Of a DNA stretch of 64,000 bases, positions 8,820-17,355 are shown one piece after another (positions within the stretch are counted from its first letter, which is position 1; each line of letters begins with the position of its first letter). This stretch comes from Firmicutes bacterium HGW-Firmicutes-7 (GTDB taxonomy: Bacteria; Bacillota; Clostridia; Lachnospirales; Vallitaleaceae). The position numbers were made by a program, and so were the translations under genes. The stretch lies in contig PGZO01000001.1 in NCBI GenBank assembly GCA_002841375.1, positions 62,001-126,000 of the forward strand, read 5' to 3'. The notes under the pieces are model-generated. The model was given only the letters and a program-made list of their open reading frames with translations, was not told the origin of the DNA and made no database searches.

Positions 8820-10058
8820 ATGCTCATACAATTTAATTTCTCGAATTTTAAATCCTATTTAAATGAAACTACTTTAGATTTATCTTCAACTAACCTGAGT
8901 GAATTGAAATCTAATACTATTAATTATAAGAAAAATGAAGAGTATTTAAAAGCAATTTCAATATATGGCTCCAATGCGAGTGGAAAGTCGAATGTTTTGG
9001 ATGCCTTTCAACAGATGAAATTTTGGGTTTTAAAATCATTTGTCCTTTCAACTGAAAGAAAGGTAATACCGTTAAAGCGTTTTCAATTTAGTGAGTTTGG
9101 GAAAAATGGTAATTCTCTTTTTGAGGCTTTTTTCACTGTTGATGATAAAGAATATCAATATGGTTATAGTCTTGACGAAAAATCTATACAATCTGAATGG
9201 CTGTACAAGCGTAACTTTAAATTTAAAAACAAATATGAACTTGTTTTTGAAAGAGAAAATCAGAAATTTAATTTAAGTACGAAACTAAATAAAACAAAAG
9301 ATTTAATCAGTTCAATGAATGAGAAGACTTTATTAGTAACCTTGTTATCCAGTTTGAAAATTGATGATGCTATAAATGTTTCCAAATGGTTTGAAGACAC
9401 TGAAGTTATTAATTTTGGGGATACAACATTCGAATTTATGGTTTCACGTTCTCTTCCAAAAGTTGATTTTTTAAATGAAGCAGAATATAAGAGATTTATA
9501 GATTTTCTTAAAGCAATAGATTTAGGGATTCAAGGGGTGAGAATTGAAAAAGTTGACAATGTGAATGAAGATATGGAAAGAAATGGTGAAAGATATAAAA
9601 TTTATACTCAGCATCGTAATATTGACAATAATGATTTTGAGGAAATTCCTTTAAATGATGAGTCAAGTGGCACAGTTAAAATGATAAGTCTATATTATTT
9701 TTTAAACGAAGCCCTTGAGAAAGGCAAAACCTTATTTGTTGATGAGATGGATGCTAAACTACATCCATTATTAACAAGATATATTATTAATTTATTTCAG
9801 GATTCAGACAGTAATAACAATAATGCACAGTTGATTTTTACAACGCATGATACAAATACCTTGAATAAGGAACTTTTTAGAAGAGATCAAATTTGGTTTG
9901 CTGAGAAGAATGATAAAGGAATTTCTGAATTATTTTCTTTAGCTGAATACAAGATTAATAATGCTAAAATCAGAAAAGACGCGTCTTATAACAAAGACTA
10001 TTTAGGTGGGAGATATGGTGCAATACCTAACTTAAGTTTGTTTAAGGACGGTGAGTAA
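8820..10058 (+). CDS. AAA15-family (RloA-like) ATPase
   Basis: The product has 412 residues. It has an ABC-type ATPase head: Walker A GSNASGKS (residues 50-57), signature-like DESSGTVKM, Walker B TLFVDEMDAKLHP and the H-loop FTTHD. The opening MLIQFNFSNFKSY is typical of the COG1106/AAA15 group, which includes RloA and ATPases of abortive-infection and retron defence systems. ATG 8820 was chosen over GTG 8811 because AGGAGGTG (8806-8813) ends just before it. The stop codon abuts a tiny ORF that looks like the start of RloB. The protein looks intact, but its usual partner is broken, so a working defence pair is doubtful. The locus sits between inverted 166-bp repeats and next to a conjugation-gene fragment, suggesting horizontal gain. 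Confidence 0.85.
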   Translation: MLIQFNFSNFKSYLNETTLDLSSTNLSELKSNTINYKKNEEYLKAISIYGSNASGKSNVLDAFQQMKFWVLKSFVLSTERKVIPLKRFQFSEFGKNGNSLFEAFFTVDDKEYQYGYSLDEKSIQSEWLYKRNFKFKNKYELVFERENQKFNLSTKLNKTKDLISSMNEKTLLVTLLSSLKIDDAINVSKWFEDTEVINFGDTTFEFMVSRSLPKVDFLNEAEYKRFIDFLKAIDLGIQGVRIEKVDNVNEDMERNGERYKIYTQHRNIDNNDFEEIPLNDESSGTVKMISLYYFLNEALEKGKTLFVDEMDAKLHPLLTRYIINLFQDSDSNNNNAQLIFTTHDTNTLNKELFRRDQIWFAEKNDKGISELFSLAEYKINNAKIRKDASYNKDYLGGRYGAIPNLSLFKDGE

Positions 10059-10145
10059 ATGGTAGACCAATTTTTTAATAAACGGAAGGGACAAAAGAAA
10101 AAAAGGGAAGCTGAAAGCAAAAAGCCTTTGTCTAGAAGATTATGA
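10059..10145 (+). pseudogene. truncated RloB-like partner of the AAA ATPase
   Basis: A 28-codon ORF starts directly after the ATPase stop codon (no intervening base), as a translationally coupled partner would. The peptide starts MVDQFFNKRKGQKKKREAE. A short lead followed by a Lys/Arg-rich run is how RloB proteins begin, from my memory of the family. The frame ends at TGA 10143, where the rest of the family would continue for some 200 residues, and nothing downstream resembles it. I infer a deletion remnant. It might instead be a genuine small basic peptide. Confidence 0.5.
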
Positions 10146-10178
10146 CAATGAGGCTTTTTCTGCTTTTAGGAGAAAGTC

Positions 10179-10331
10179 ATGAAAAATAATAGTGAAAAGT
10201 TAGAATTGAACAGCACATTAATCAACACTATAGCCCCTATGGGTCTGGAAATAAAAGGTAACTGTCTCATAATCGGTGAAAACACCGGAAAAGTCTATGG
10301 TATTGTCATATACCCACAAAGAAGCGATTGA
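10179..10331 (+). pseudogene. N-terminal fragment of a VirB4-like conjugation ATPase
   Basis: The ORF has 50 codons with a good site (AGGAGA before ATG 10179). The peptide includes NTIAPMGLEIKGN and IIGENTGKVYGIVIYPQ. It resembles, from memory, the first residues of VirB4/TraE-type ATPases of Firmicute integrative conjugative elements, which are normally 600-800 residues long. It is cut off at TGA 10329, three bases before repeat copy B starts at 10335. The simplest reading is that arrival of the repeat, or a deletion ending there, truncated the gene. A database search would settle the identity. Confidence 0.5.
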
Positions 10332-10334
10332 CTA

Positions 10335-10500
10335 GGTATTTTTACGCAAATGAGTGACAGATGTATAGGCAATTTAATAAGGGATTCCTTCAGAGCGTGC
10401 AGGAGCGAGCGGCCACCCATCTTGTGCACGGACGCGCAAATGGGTGGCTGAAGGAATCCCTTATTAGGTTGCCAGAGCAGACAGCCTAAGTAAAAATACC
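10335..10500 (-). repeat. 166-bp structured foldback repeat, copy B, inverted relative to copy A
   Basis: It has the same length and layout as copy A: outer ends GGTATTTTTAC and GTAAAAATACC and an inner core at 10368-10473. The 26-base arms pair completely if two G-T pairs are allowed. Where copy A has GATAGGGG/CCCCTATC this copy has AATAAGGG/CCCTTATT, so both sides of the stem changed together. The pair A/B brackets the ATPase island as inverted repeats 1.6 kb apart. Confidence 0.8.
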
Positions 10501-10543
10501 GGACCTCCTTCAATTACAACGTCCCTACTAATGCGCTATTACA

Positions 10544-10612
10544 ATAAAAAAAGAAAATGTACCCCGAGACGTGGAGATTATTTTTAGTCACTACGTCTCG
10601 ATATACATTTTC
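10544..10612 (-). terminator. rho-independent terminator for the minus-strand gene at 10625
   Basis: Read on the minus strand, GAAAATGTA and TCGAGACGT pair with ACGTCTCG and TACATTTTC around a loop of about 20 bases. A run of seven T (10545-10551 on the plus strand as A) follows. It lies 13 bases past the stop codon of the Lys/Ala-tailed membrane protein gene. Confidence 0.8.
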
Positions 10613-10624
10613 ATATTACCCAAC

Positions 10625-11134
10625 TTACTTTGTCGCTTTTGCTTCTTTTGTAGCTTTTGTAGCTTTAGGAGCTTTAGGAGTCTTAGGAACTTTTACTGCT
10701 TTTGCATCCTTCTTAGTAGTAGCTTTTGTTGTAGCAGGAGCCTTTGCAGTAGCACTTGTTCCGCCTTTGATCGCTACAATATACAAGCCTGCAATTTCAA
10801 CCTTTATTTGTTTCTTAACAGGTATGTTCTTGAAAATCTTTTCATCACACATTAACGTTGTAATCTTCGGTCCAATCTTTGCCTTAACCAATGGTACTTT
10901 TCTAAATTTTAAATAGAAAGGTACTTGCTCTTGAATCATCTTAGGTAAGTTTGATTCGGAAATCTTCATTTTCTTTTTATCAATCACGAGGATTGAGGTT
11001 GTCATCTTGCTTTGATCTATTAATGATTGTTGATCGTTGACCTTAGTTTGCATTTTCTTGCCGAGAAAGTATAAAACCCCAAGAGCAATAGCGACTACGC
11101 CAAGTATAATTAATAGTATATAATACCACTCCAT
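10625..11134 (-). CDS. membrane-anchored protein with a Lys/Ala/Thr-rich C-terminal tail
   Basis: The product has 169 residues. One N-terminal transmembrane segment follows the start (MEWYYILLIILGVVAIALG). A soluble domain of about 100 residues comes next, including a repeated sense of KKMKISESNLPKM and IKVEIAGLYIVAIKG. The last 45 residues are low-complexity, made of Lys, Ala, Thr and Pro (repeats such as KVPKTPKAPKATKATK), reminiscent of histone H1 tails. The start at 11134 was chosen because GGAGGA lies before it on the minus strand; upstream in-frame starts lack such a site. I do not recognise the family. A basic tail could bind nucleic acid, membrane or wall polymer. It ends in its own terminator and lies 81 bases downstream of plsC. 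Confidence 0.75.
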   Translation of the reverse strand: MEWYYILLIILGVVAIALGVLYFLGKKMQTKVNDQQSLIDQSKMTTSILVIDKKKMKISESNLPKMIQEQVPFYLKFRKVPLVKAKIGPKITTLMCDEKIFKNIPVKKQIKVEIAGLYIVAIKGGTSATAKAPATTKATTKKDAKAVKVPKTPKAPKATKATKEAKATK

Positions 11135-11215
11135 TAACGTTTCCTCCAATCTGTATGTTGCCCATGAACTGGACAATACTAATTTTACCATTATTATGAA
11201 AAAAATCAAGAGGCA

Positions 11216-11953
11216 TTAACAAAAACTTTTGTCCATCTCTAAATACATGGCTTGTATAATTTCTTGAACATAATGCGCACTTTTTTTCTTTTCTTCAATA
11301 CTCATTTGAGATAAATCAATTGGCGCTCCGAAAGTAAGTGAAACATTACTAGGCGTAATTCTAAAACCATGGTTGCCAAATAGTTCATCGGTACCTTTTA
11401 GAGCAAAGGGAATAATTAGAACATTTGCTTTTTCTGCAAGTTTAAGGCTACCTTGTTTGAAAGGTAATAAGGTATTTGATTTGCTTCTTGTTCCTTCAGG
11501 GAAAATTAAGAGGGATTCACCTCTTTTAAGCTTAGTTACACCTTCTTTTATTATTTCAAGAGATTGTCTAACATTTGCTCGATCCATAAATAAACAGCCT
11601 AATAAAGTCATAACCTGACTTACAAAAGGTACCTTTTTTAAGTCAACTTTAGCAATAAAAGCAAGAGGATAAGGAATATGCTTGATTAATAATGGGATAT
11701 CCATATAGCTCTTATGATTTCCGACAAAAAGAACTGCCTTACCATTTCTTTCCACATTCTCTAAACCATTAACCGTTATATTAGAACCAGAAAATGTATA
11801 AAACACATTTGATGCAAAACAAGCAATTCCCCTTGCAATTTTATAACGGAGTTTCATTGATACGGTTCCTACCAAAAAGCCAAAAAGAACAATAGGAAAA
11901 GTAACAATTAAAAATATAATAAATAACACTAAAACTACAATTGCTCGAATCAT
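11216..11953 (-). CDS. plsC: 1-acyl-sn-glycerol-3-phosphate acyltransferase
   Basis: The product has 245 residues. It acylates lysophosphatidic acid to phosphatidic acid at the membrane in phospholipid synthesis. Signature blocks are present: the HX4D catalytic motif in NHKSYMD (His80, Asp85) and the FPEGTRS phosphate-binding motif (151-157), after an N-terminal hydrophobic segment (about residues 5-30). The start follows AGGGTGATGAC on the minus strand. It lies downstream of malQ with 76 bases between them and upstream of the Lys/Ala-tailed protein gene. Confidence 0.93.
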   Translation of the reverse strand: MIRAIVVLVLFIIFLIVTFPIVLFGFLVGTVSMKLRYKIARGIACFASNVFYTFSGSNITVNGLENVERNGKAVLFVGNHKSYMDIPLLIKHIPYPLAFIAKVDLKKVPFVSQVMTLLGCLFMDRANVRQSLEIIKEGVTKLKRGESLLIFPEGTRSKSNTLLPFKQGSLKLAEKANVLIIPFALKGTDELFGNHGFRITPSNVSLTFGAPIDLSQMSIEEKKKSAHYVQEIIQAMYLEMDKSFC

Positions 11954-12008
11954 GTCATCACCCTTTTTAAGTCAATAAGAAATTTTTATTAGGAAATTTG
12001 AAAAGCGA

Positions 12009-12031
12009 CAAAAAACAATTAGGTATTGTTT
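12009..12031 (-). terminator. possible short terminator at the end of malQ
   Basis: On the minus strand AAACAAT pairs with ATTGTTT across a 5-base loop and is followed by a T-run. The 7-bp stem is weak and overlaps the malQ stop codon, so it may only partly separate malQ from plsC. Confidence 0.4.
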
Positions 12032-13547
12032 AACGTCCAAAAAGAGTAGTAATAGAAGCTAATCTTTTCGTAATGTGATCAGTTAACATTTCAGGTGTAT
12101 ATCTAAATTGCCAGTTGTCTTCGGCTACACCAGGGGTGTTCATTCGTGACCAGCTGTCAAACGACAATACATCCTGTAAAGGTACGATTGCCATTGAGGC
12201 TACAGATCCAAAACAGATTCTAATAAAATCCCAGGCAATATTATTGCCGTCTGTATTCATATAGCAACGTACCCGATCCTTGCTCTTTTCGGTAGCCTTT
12301 ACATACCAACCGATTGATGTATCATTATCGTGTGTTCCAGAATAACAAACACAATTTGAAGTAAAATTATGAGGTAATAAATTGTTTTCTTCAACATCTT
12401 GAAAAGCAAATTGAAGTACTTTCATGCCTGGAAAGTTAAAGGAATCTCTTAAAATCTCTACCTCAGGGGTTATTATTCCAAGATCTTCAGCAATAATCGG
12501 GAGATTTTTACCTAAAGCTTTTTCTAGCGCATAAAATAAATCTTTTCGTGGCCCATCTTCCCATTTTCCGTTAATTGCATTTATAGAACCATAAGGAACT
12601 GCCCAATAAGTCTCAAAGCCTCTGAAATGATCAATTCTTAATATATCGACAGATGTAAGTGTATATGAGATTCGATCGATCCACCAGGAATAATTGCTTT
12701 GTTTGTGTTTTTCCCAATCATATAGAGGATTTCCCCATAGTTGACCAGTTTCTGAAAAATAATCTGGGGGAACACCAGCAACTTCTGTTGGATAGCCTTT
12801 TGAATCTAATAAGAAGAGCTCTTTATTTGCCCATACGTCTGCGCTATCATAAGCAACGAAAATTGGGATGTCGCCAATGATTTGAATTCCCTTTTGATTT
12901 GCATATGCCTTTAAAGCACGCCATTGTTTATAAAAAAGAAATTGAATAAATTGATAGAAGGTTAAGCTGTCTGCTAATTTAGCTGCCCACTCTTTTTTTG
13001 TATCCTCAGTAGGGAAAGCAATTGTCTGATCCCAATGCGTCCAAGCAATGCCATCATGAGCATCCTTCACTGCCATAAATAACGCATAATCATAAAGCCA
13101 CGAAGCCTGGTTTTCACAAAAAGCAGTAAATTCACATGAAAGCTCGGTGAAATTACTAGCTGTAAAGTTAGCATAGGCTTTCTTTAGTAGAGAAAACTTA
13201 TAAGTAATTGCTGGACCATAATCAATTTTTAGCGGATCGAAGTAGGGGATATTTGCTAAGTCCTCTTGTGTTAATAAGTTCATTTCCAAGAGTCCTTCAG
13301 GACTAATAACTAAGGGCTGTCCAGCAAAGGAGGAAAAGGCTTGATATGGAGAATCACCATAGCCTGTAGGACCCAGAGGAAGTATTTGCCATAACTTTTG
13401 TTTAGAATTTTCTAAAAAGTCTACAAATGAATAGGCAAAAGAGCCAAGATCTCCTATACCATAAGGACTAGGAAATGATGTAGGGTGTAGTAAAATTCCA
13501 CTCTTTCTAGGGGGATATTTTTTTGAAGTATCTTCAGTATTTATCAT
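12030..13547 (-). CDS. malQ: 4-alpha-glucanotransferase (amylomaltase, GH77)
   Basis: The product has 505 residues, the normal GH77 length. It transfers alpha-1,4-glucan segments between maltodextrins in the cytoplasm. Motifs seen: the nucleophile region RIDHFRGFE, the acid/base region IIAEDLG and the third-carboxylate region SGTHDNDT, plus SGILLHPTSFPSPYGIGDLG at the N-terminus. ATG 13547 follows GGAGG, which overlaps the end of the upstream gene; the 13-base gap indicates co-transcription with the nicotinate phosphoribosyltransferase gene. It fits functionally with the glycogen phosphorylase at 21.4 kb. Confidence 0.96.
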   Translation of the reverse strand: MINTEDTSKKYPPRKSGILLHPTSFPSPYGIGDLGSFAYSFVDFLENSKQKLWQILPLGPTGYGDSPYQAFSSFAGQPLVISPEGLLEMNLLTQEDLANIPYFDPLKIDYGPAITYKFSLLKKAYANFTASNFTELSCEFTAFCENQASWLYDYALFMAVKDAHDGIAWTHWDQTIAFPTEDTKKEWAAKLADSLTFYQFIQFLFYKQWRALKAYANQKGIQIIGDIPIFVAYDSADVWANKELFLLDSKGYPTEVAGVPPDYFSETGQLWGNPLYDWEKHKQSNYSWWIDRISYTLTSVDILRIDHFRGFETYWAVPYGSINAINGKWEDGPRKDLFYALEKALGKNLPIIAEDLGIITPEVEILRDSFNFPGMKVLQFAFQDVEENNLLPHNFTSNCVCYSGTHDNDTSIGWYVKATEKSKDRVRCYMNTDGNNIAWDFIRICFGSVASMAIVPLQDVLSFDSWSRMNTPGVAEDNWQFRYTPEMLTDHITKRLASITTLFGR

Positions 13548-13560
13548 GAACTACCTCCAA

Positions 13561-15006
13561 TTAATAGTATTGCATTAGCATTTTTTGTTTGAGATCGTAA
13601 AGCTCTTGTGATAAGTCTACATAAACAGTTTGAGCATTCACTAATCTTCTTGATTCATCCCAGAGTGTCGATAGTTCTTCTTCGCAGTGCTTTTTAATTT
13701 CAAAGGTAGAAGGGGATGAATATAAACATTTTCCTTCTTTGAAAATAGGGATTAAAAGTTCCTTAATAGTATAAGTCCCAGCCTCAAGTCTTTTCTTTTT
13801 CCATGTACTTTTTGGATCAAATAAGATAAGAGGGTTTGCTTCAGAATATTCTTCGTGTTCTAGAACAATTAGGTCTGCTATAATTTTGCCTGATTTCTTA
13901 TCATATATTCGTAGTATTTTTTTATTGCCTGGATTTGTTACTTTATCAGGATTTTCGGAAATTTTTATTTTAGAAACAAAGTCATCCTTTTCATAAATAG
14001 CAGCTAATTTGTAAACACCGCCAAATGCAGGGCAGTCTTTTGAAGTAATAAGATGGGTGCCAACGCCCCATAGATTAACTTGTGCACCCTGAAGTTTTAG
14101 GTCGCGTATTAAATACTCATCTAAATCACTTGATGCACTAATGATTGCATCTTTAAAGCCTGCTTGATCAAGCATAATCCTTGCCTTTTTTGATAAGTAG
14201 GATAAGTCACCACTATCCAAGCGAATGCCATATGCATTTAGATGAATACCTTGATCGCGCATTTCCTCAAAAACCTTGATGGCATTAGGTACCCCAGATT
14301 TTAATGTATCATACGTATCAACAAGAAGTAAGCATGTAGTTGGATATTGCTTTGCATAGGCTCTAAAAGCAGCTAATTCTGAATTAAAGCTCATAACCCA
14401 ACTATGAGCATGAGTTCCCTTTACAGGAATATCAAAGAGCTTGCCTGCTAATACATTAGAGGTAGCTGAACAACCACCAATTACTGCTGCACGTGCCCCT
14501 AGTATTCCAGCATCTGGACCTTGAGCACGTCTAAGCCCAAATTCTAAAACAACATCGTCGCCTGCAGCCCATTTTACTCTTGACGCCTTTGTTGCAATGA
14601 GGCTCTGATGGTTGATTATATTAAGTAGGGCTGTTTCGATAAGCTGGGCTTGTACAATAGGAGCGATAACTTTTAAGAAGGGTTCATTTGGAAAAATAAT
14701 TGTTCCTTCCACAACAGAATACAAATCACCTGTAAATTTAAAGCTTTTCAGGTACGCTAGAAAATGTTCATTGAAAATATCCAATGACCTCAGATATTTA
14801 ATATCCTCGTTTGAAAATGACAAATTATTTATATAATCTATTGCTTGATGAAGACCTGCGGCGATAGAAAAGCTACCATCATGGGGGTTAGATCTGAAAA
14901 ATAAATCAAAGACCACAAGTTGATCTTCTTTGTCGTTCTCAATATACCCCTGCATCATCGTGAGTTGATAAAAATCTGTCAATAATGTTAAATCTAAATT
15001 TGGCAT
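13561..15006 (-). CDS. pncB: nicotinate phosphoribosyltransferase
   Basis: The product has 481 residues. It joins nicotinate and PRPP to give nicotinate mononucleotide, the first step of NAD salvage. It has the family opening (LTDFYQLTMMQGYIE), FGLRRAQGPDAG, the GTHAHSWVMSF active-site block and RLDSGDLSYLSKKAR. The ATG at 15006 is preceded by AGAAGG at a 7-base spacing. The upstream in-frame ATG at 15024 has no ribosome site, so the shorter start was preferred. It is the first gene of a two-gene minus-strand operon with malQ; the metabolic link between the two is not obvious. Confidence 0.95.
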   Translation of the reverse strand: MPNLDLTLLTDFYQLTMMQGYIENDKEDQLVVFDLFFRSNPHDGSFSIAAGLHQAIDYINNLSFSNEDIKYLRSLDIFNEHFLAYLKSFKFTGDLYSVVEGTIIFPNEPFLKVIAPIVQAQLIETALLNIINHQSLIATKASRVKWAAGDDVVLEFGLRRAQGPDAGILGARAAVIGGCSATSNVLAGKLFDIPVKGTHAHSWVMSFNSELAAFRAYAKQYPTTCLLLVDTYDTLKSGVPNAIKVFEEMRDQGIHLNAYGIRLDSGDLSYLSKKARIMLDQAGFKDAIISASSDLDEYLIRDLKLQGAQVNLWGVGTHLITSKDCPAFGGVYKLAAIYEKDDFVSKIKISENPDKVTNPGNKKILRIYDKKSGKIIADLIVLEHEEYSEANPLILFDPKSTWKKKRLEAGTYTIKELLIPIFKEGKCLYSSPSTFEIKKHCEEELSTLWDESRRLVNAQTVYVDLSQELYDLKQKMLMQYY

Positions 15007-15343
15007 GACATAACCTTCTTCCATTTTATTGGTAACTATGTAGTTAGTTTATAACATTTGCATTAAAGTATCAAGTAAAAGTGCTATTTTTACTGTCAAG
15101 GAACGCGCTTACACGTTGATGCAGCTCATGAAGGGAGATGCGTTCATAGTAGCGTAAAAAAATAATGCATTGGGGAATAAGTACTAGTGACAAAACTACT
15201 AAAAAGATTGATAAAAAAAGTAGTTTTATGTATAATTATGAGGGGATGTAAATCGTTTACAAAGAAAAAATCAATTTTGAAGCATTGCTAGAGTAAGATT
15301 TATCTTGAAGGAAATGCGTAATAACAATGTGGAGGGGCAACAA
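15007..15343. other. divergent intergenic region between pncB and the GGDEF-EAL gene
   Basis: The region holds the plus-strand promoter at 15208-15236 and a 9-bp hairpin (AAAACTACT at 15192 with AGTAGTTTT at 15219) that overlaps its -35 box. A minus-strand promoter for pncB must lie here but was not assigned. I looked for a cyclic-di-GMP riboswitch core in the roughly 100-base leader and saw none. Confidence 0.5.
15208..15236 (+). promoter_or_regulatory. sigma-A-type promoter of the GGDEF-EAL gene
   Basis: The boxes are TTGATA (15208-15213), a 17-base spacer and TATAAT (15231-15236). Transcription would start near 15243, leaving a leader of about 100 bases. The hairpin at 15192-15227 spans the -35 box and spacer and could be an operator or a chance palindrome. 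Confidence 0.65.
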
Positions 15344-17299
15344 TTGAAGAGAAATATTTTATTTGCTATGGATTATTATCCACTAGCAATAAGGTTGGAT
15401 AGCGAAATGTCAATAGTCATTGCATTTTCAGCTCTTTTAAGTATTGCCTTGGTGCTTTTTGTTTTTGTCGTAAGACAGTACCTTTTAAGAGCCAAAGCGG
15501 AAAAGGAATATGCTATTGCGCAAACGAATTTTGAGGCGACAAATTTGCAGCTAGTTGAAAGTGAAAAAGAGCTTAATAGACAATTTCATAAAATAAATGA
15601 ACAAAAGGAAAAATTGAAGATCAGCAGAGAACGATACAGACTAGCTGTTGAAGGTGCAGAGGTTGGTATCTGGGATATTGATATGTCTAAAAGAGAGGTA
15701 TATATATCAAAGAAAGGCCAGCAAATTGTTGGTTTTGAAAATTGCACCAATAGCTTTATTACGTTAGAGGATATAAAGAATAAAATATTAAATACAGATC
15801 TCGAAGAGGTTACAGAAAAATTTCATAAGCATTTAGATAAAGAATCAGAAACCTTTGAAGTTAAGTGTCGGATCCATGTTGAAAACGATAAATATTCGTG
15901 GGTTAATATAAGAGGACGAGCATTACATGATCAAGAAGGTAATGCGATTCGTATTGCAGGTTCACTGAATAATATTAATAAAGAAAAGCTAGTAGAAGCA
16001 AGGATCAATAAACTAGCATATTATGATTCACTAACAGCTTTGCCAAATAGAGCCTATTTCAATCAGTTAATAGAACAGTATATACAGATTAAGAAAGTCG
16101 AAAAATTTGCACTTTTTTTAGTGGATATTGATAATTTTAAAGCTGTAAATGAATCTTTAGGACACTCCTATGGAGATGAAATTATTATTAAAGTTGCCGA
16201 ATTACTTAAACTACATCTAAAAGAGAATACGGAGCTTATACGGTTAGGTGGAGATGAATTTGTAATTGTAGTGTCACATATTAGTGAAAATGCTGAACTG
16301 AAAGATTATGCAAATCAAATAATTGAACAGTTTGGAAAACCTTTTTCTTATAAGGGCGTATCCTTTCCAATTACGTTGAGTATGGGTATTTCTACATATC
16401 CAATGGATGGCTTGAAGGCAGATGAACTGTTGAAGCATGCAGATATGGCGCTATATGACGTGAAGGTCAATGGTAAAAATGGATATAAAATGTTCTCTTT
16501 TGAACTTGATGAATCTTTTAATAAACGATTGACATTAGAGAGAGATTTAAGACAAGCAATACTAAAAGAAGAATTTGAATTATATTATCAACCTAAACTA
16601 GATATTGAATTAGGAAAAGTATTAGGATATGAAGCTTTAATTAGGTGGAACCATCCACAAAAGGGATTAATATATCCCCTAGAATTTATTCCGCTTGCAG
16701 AAGAAACAGGCCTTATCATTCCTCTTGGAGAATGGGTTATATGTCAGTCAGCAAAACAGCTTAAGGAATGGCATATAATGGGACATAATGAACTTACTAT
16801 TGCAATAAATTTGTCAGCAAAGCAATTCAAAGATGTTCATTTAGTCAATCTTTTTAAACGAATCAAAGTTGAAACAGATGTTGATATTACAAAACTTGAA
16901 CTTGAAATTACAGAGTCCACAGCACTAGTCGATATGAATTTTGCGATTCAAGTATTAAATGATTTGAAGAGGTTGGGCCTTAAGTTGTCACTTGATGATT
17001 TTGGGACAGGATATTCCTCCTTAAATTATTTAACACAGCTGCCAATAGACCATCTAAAAATAGATAAGTCCTTTCTTAACAATACAATTGAACATAAATC
17101 AGGTGAAGAAATAATTAAGTCGGTCATTTCCCTTGCCCATGCTTGTAAACTTAAAGTAATCGCAGAAGGTGTTGAAACCAAGAAACAATTAGATTTTTTA
17201 AGAGGTGAAAACTGCGATATGATTCAAGGATACTATATAAGTCGTCCAGTACCAACAAGCGAAGCGCTTGAATTTATATGTAAAGATTATAATGAATAA
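15344..17299 (+). CDS. membrane-anchored PAS-GGDEF-EAL cyclic-di-GMP enzyme
   Basis: The product has 651 residues. Order: one transmembrane helix (about 22-45), coiled coil (about 50-95), PAS domain (about 96-215), GGDEF diguanylate cyclase (about 222-385; intact LGGDEF with GGDEF at 302-306) and EAL phosphodiesterase (about 395-645; GYEALIRW with Glu430, then NLSAKQF, DDFGTGYSS and AEGVET). Both catalytic sets look complete, so it may make and break c-di-GMP. The inhibitory RxxD I-site ahead of GGDEF is absent (KENT there). The TTG at 15344 was chosen because GGAGGGG (15331-15336) lies just before it; the ATG at 15314 is an alternative. A promoter is visible at 15208. Confidence 0.93.
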   Translation: MKRNILFAMDYYPLAIRLDSEMSIVIAFSALLSIALVLFVFVVRQYLLRAKAEKEYAIAQTNFEATNLQLVESEKELNRQFHKINEQKEKLKISRERYRLAVEGAEVGIWDIDMSKREVYISKKGQQIVGFENCTNSFITLEDIKNKILNTDLEEVTEKFHKHLDKESETFEVKCRIHVENDKYSWVNIRGRALHDQEGNAIRIAGSLNNINKEKLVEARINKLAYYDSLTALPNRAYFNQLIEQYIQIKKVEKFALFLVDIDNFKAVNESLGHSYGDEIIIKVAELLKLHLKENTELIRLGGDEFVIVVSHISENAELKDYANQIIEQFGKPFSYKGVSFPITLSMGISTYPMDGLKADELLKHADMALYDVKVNGKNGYKMFSFELDESFNKRLTLERDLRQAILKEEFELYYQPKLDIELGKVLGYEALIRWNHPQKGLIYPLEFIPLAEETGLIIPLGEWVICQSAKQLKEWHIMGHNELTIAINLSAKQFKDVHLVNLFKRIKVETDVDITKLELEITESTALVDMNFAIQVLNDLKRLGLKLSLDDFGTGYSSLNYLTQLPIDHLKIDKSFLNNTIEHKSGEEIIKSVISLAHACKLKVIAEGVETKKQLDFLRGENCDMIQGYYISRPVPTSEALEFICKDYNE

Positions 17300-17355
17300 T
17301 GAAAATGATAAAATGAACTTTATAGTAAGCGTTCACAAGATTCTGTTAAGCAAAG

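Noticed and set aside
8545-8831. Minus-strand open frames of 76 and 86 codons
   Set aside because: They read through the 166-bp repeat and lack ribosome sites; the same kind of frame appears in copy B, so they are by-products of the repeat.
10295-10513. Minus-strand open frame of 72 codons
   Set aside because: It reads through repeat copy B and the fragment before it, with no ribosome site or family resemblance.
10557-10916. Plus-strand open frames antisense to the Lys/Ala-tailed protein gene
   Set aside because: They are antisense to the repetitive tail, which gives long open frames by composition; the minus-strand frame has the ribosome site and a terminator.
15237-15343. Cyclic-di-GMP riboswitch in the leader of the GGDEF-EAL gene
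   Set aside because: The leader lacks the conserved core of GEMM-I or GEMM-II, and only a weak AT-rich hairpin overlaps the promoter.
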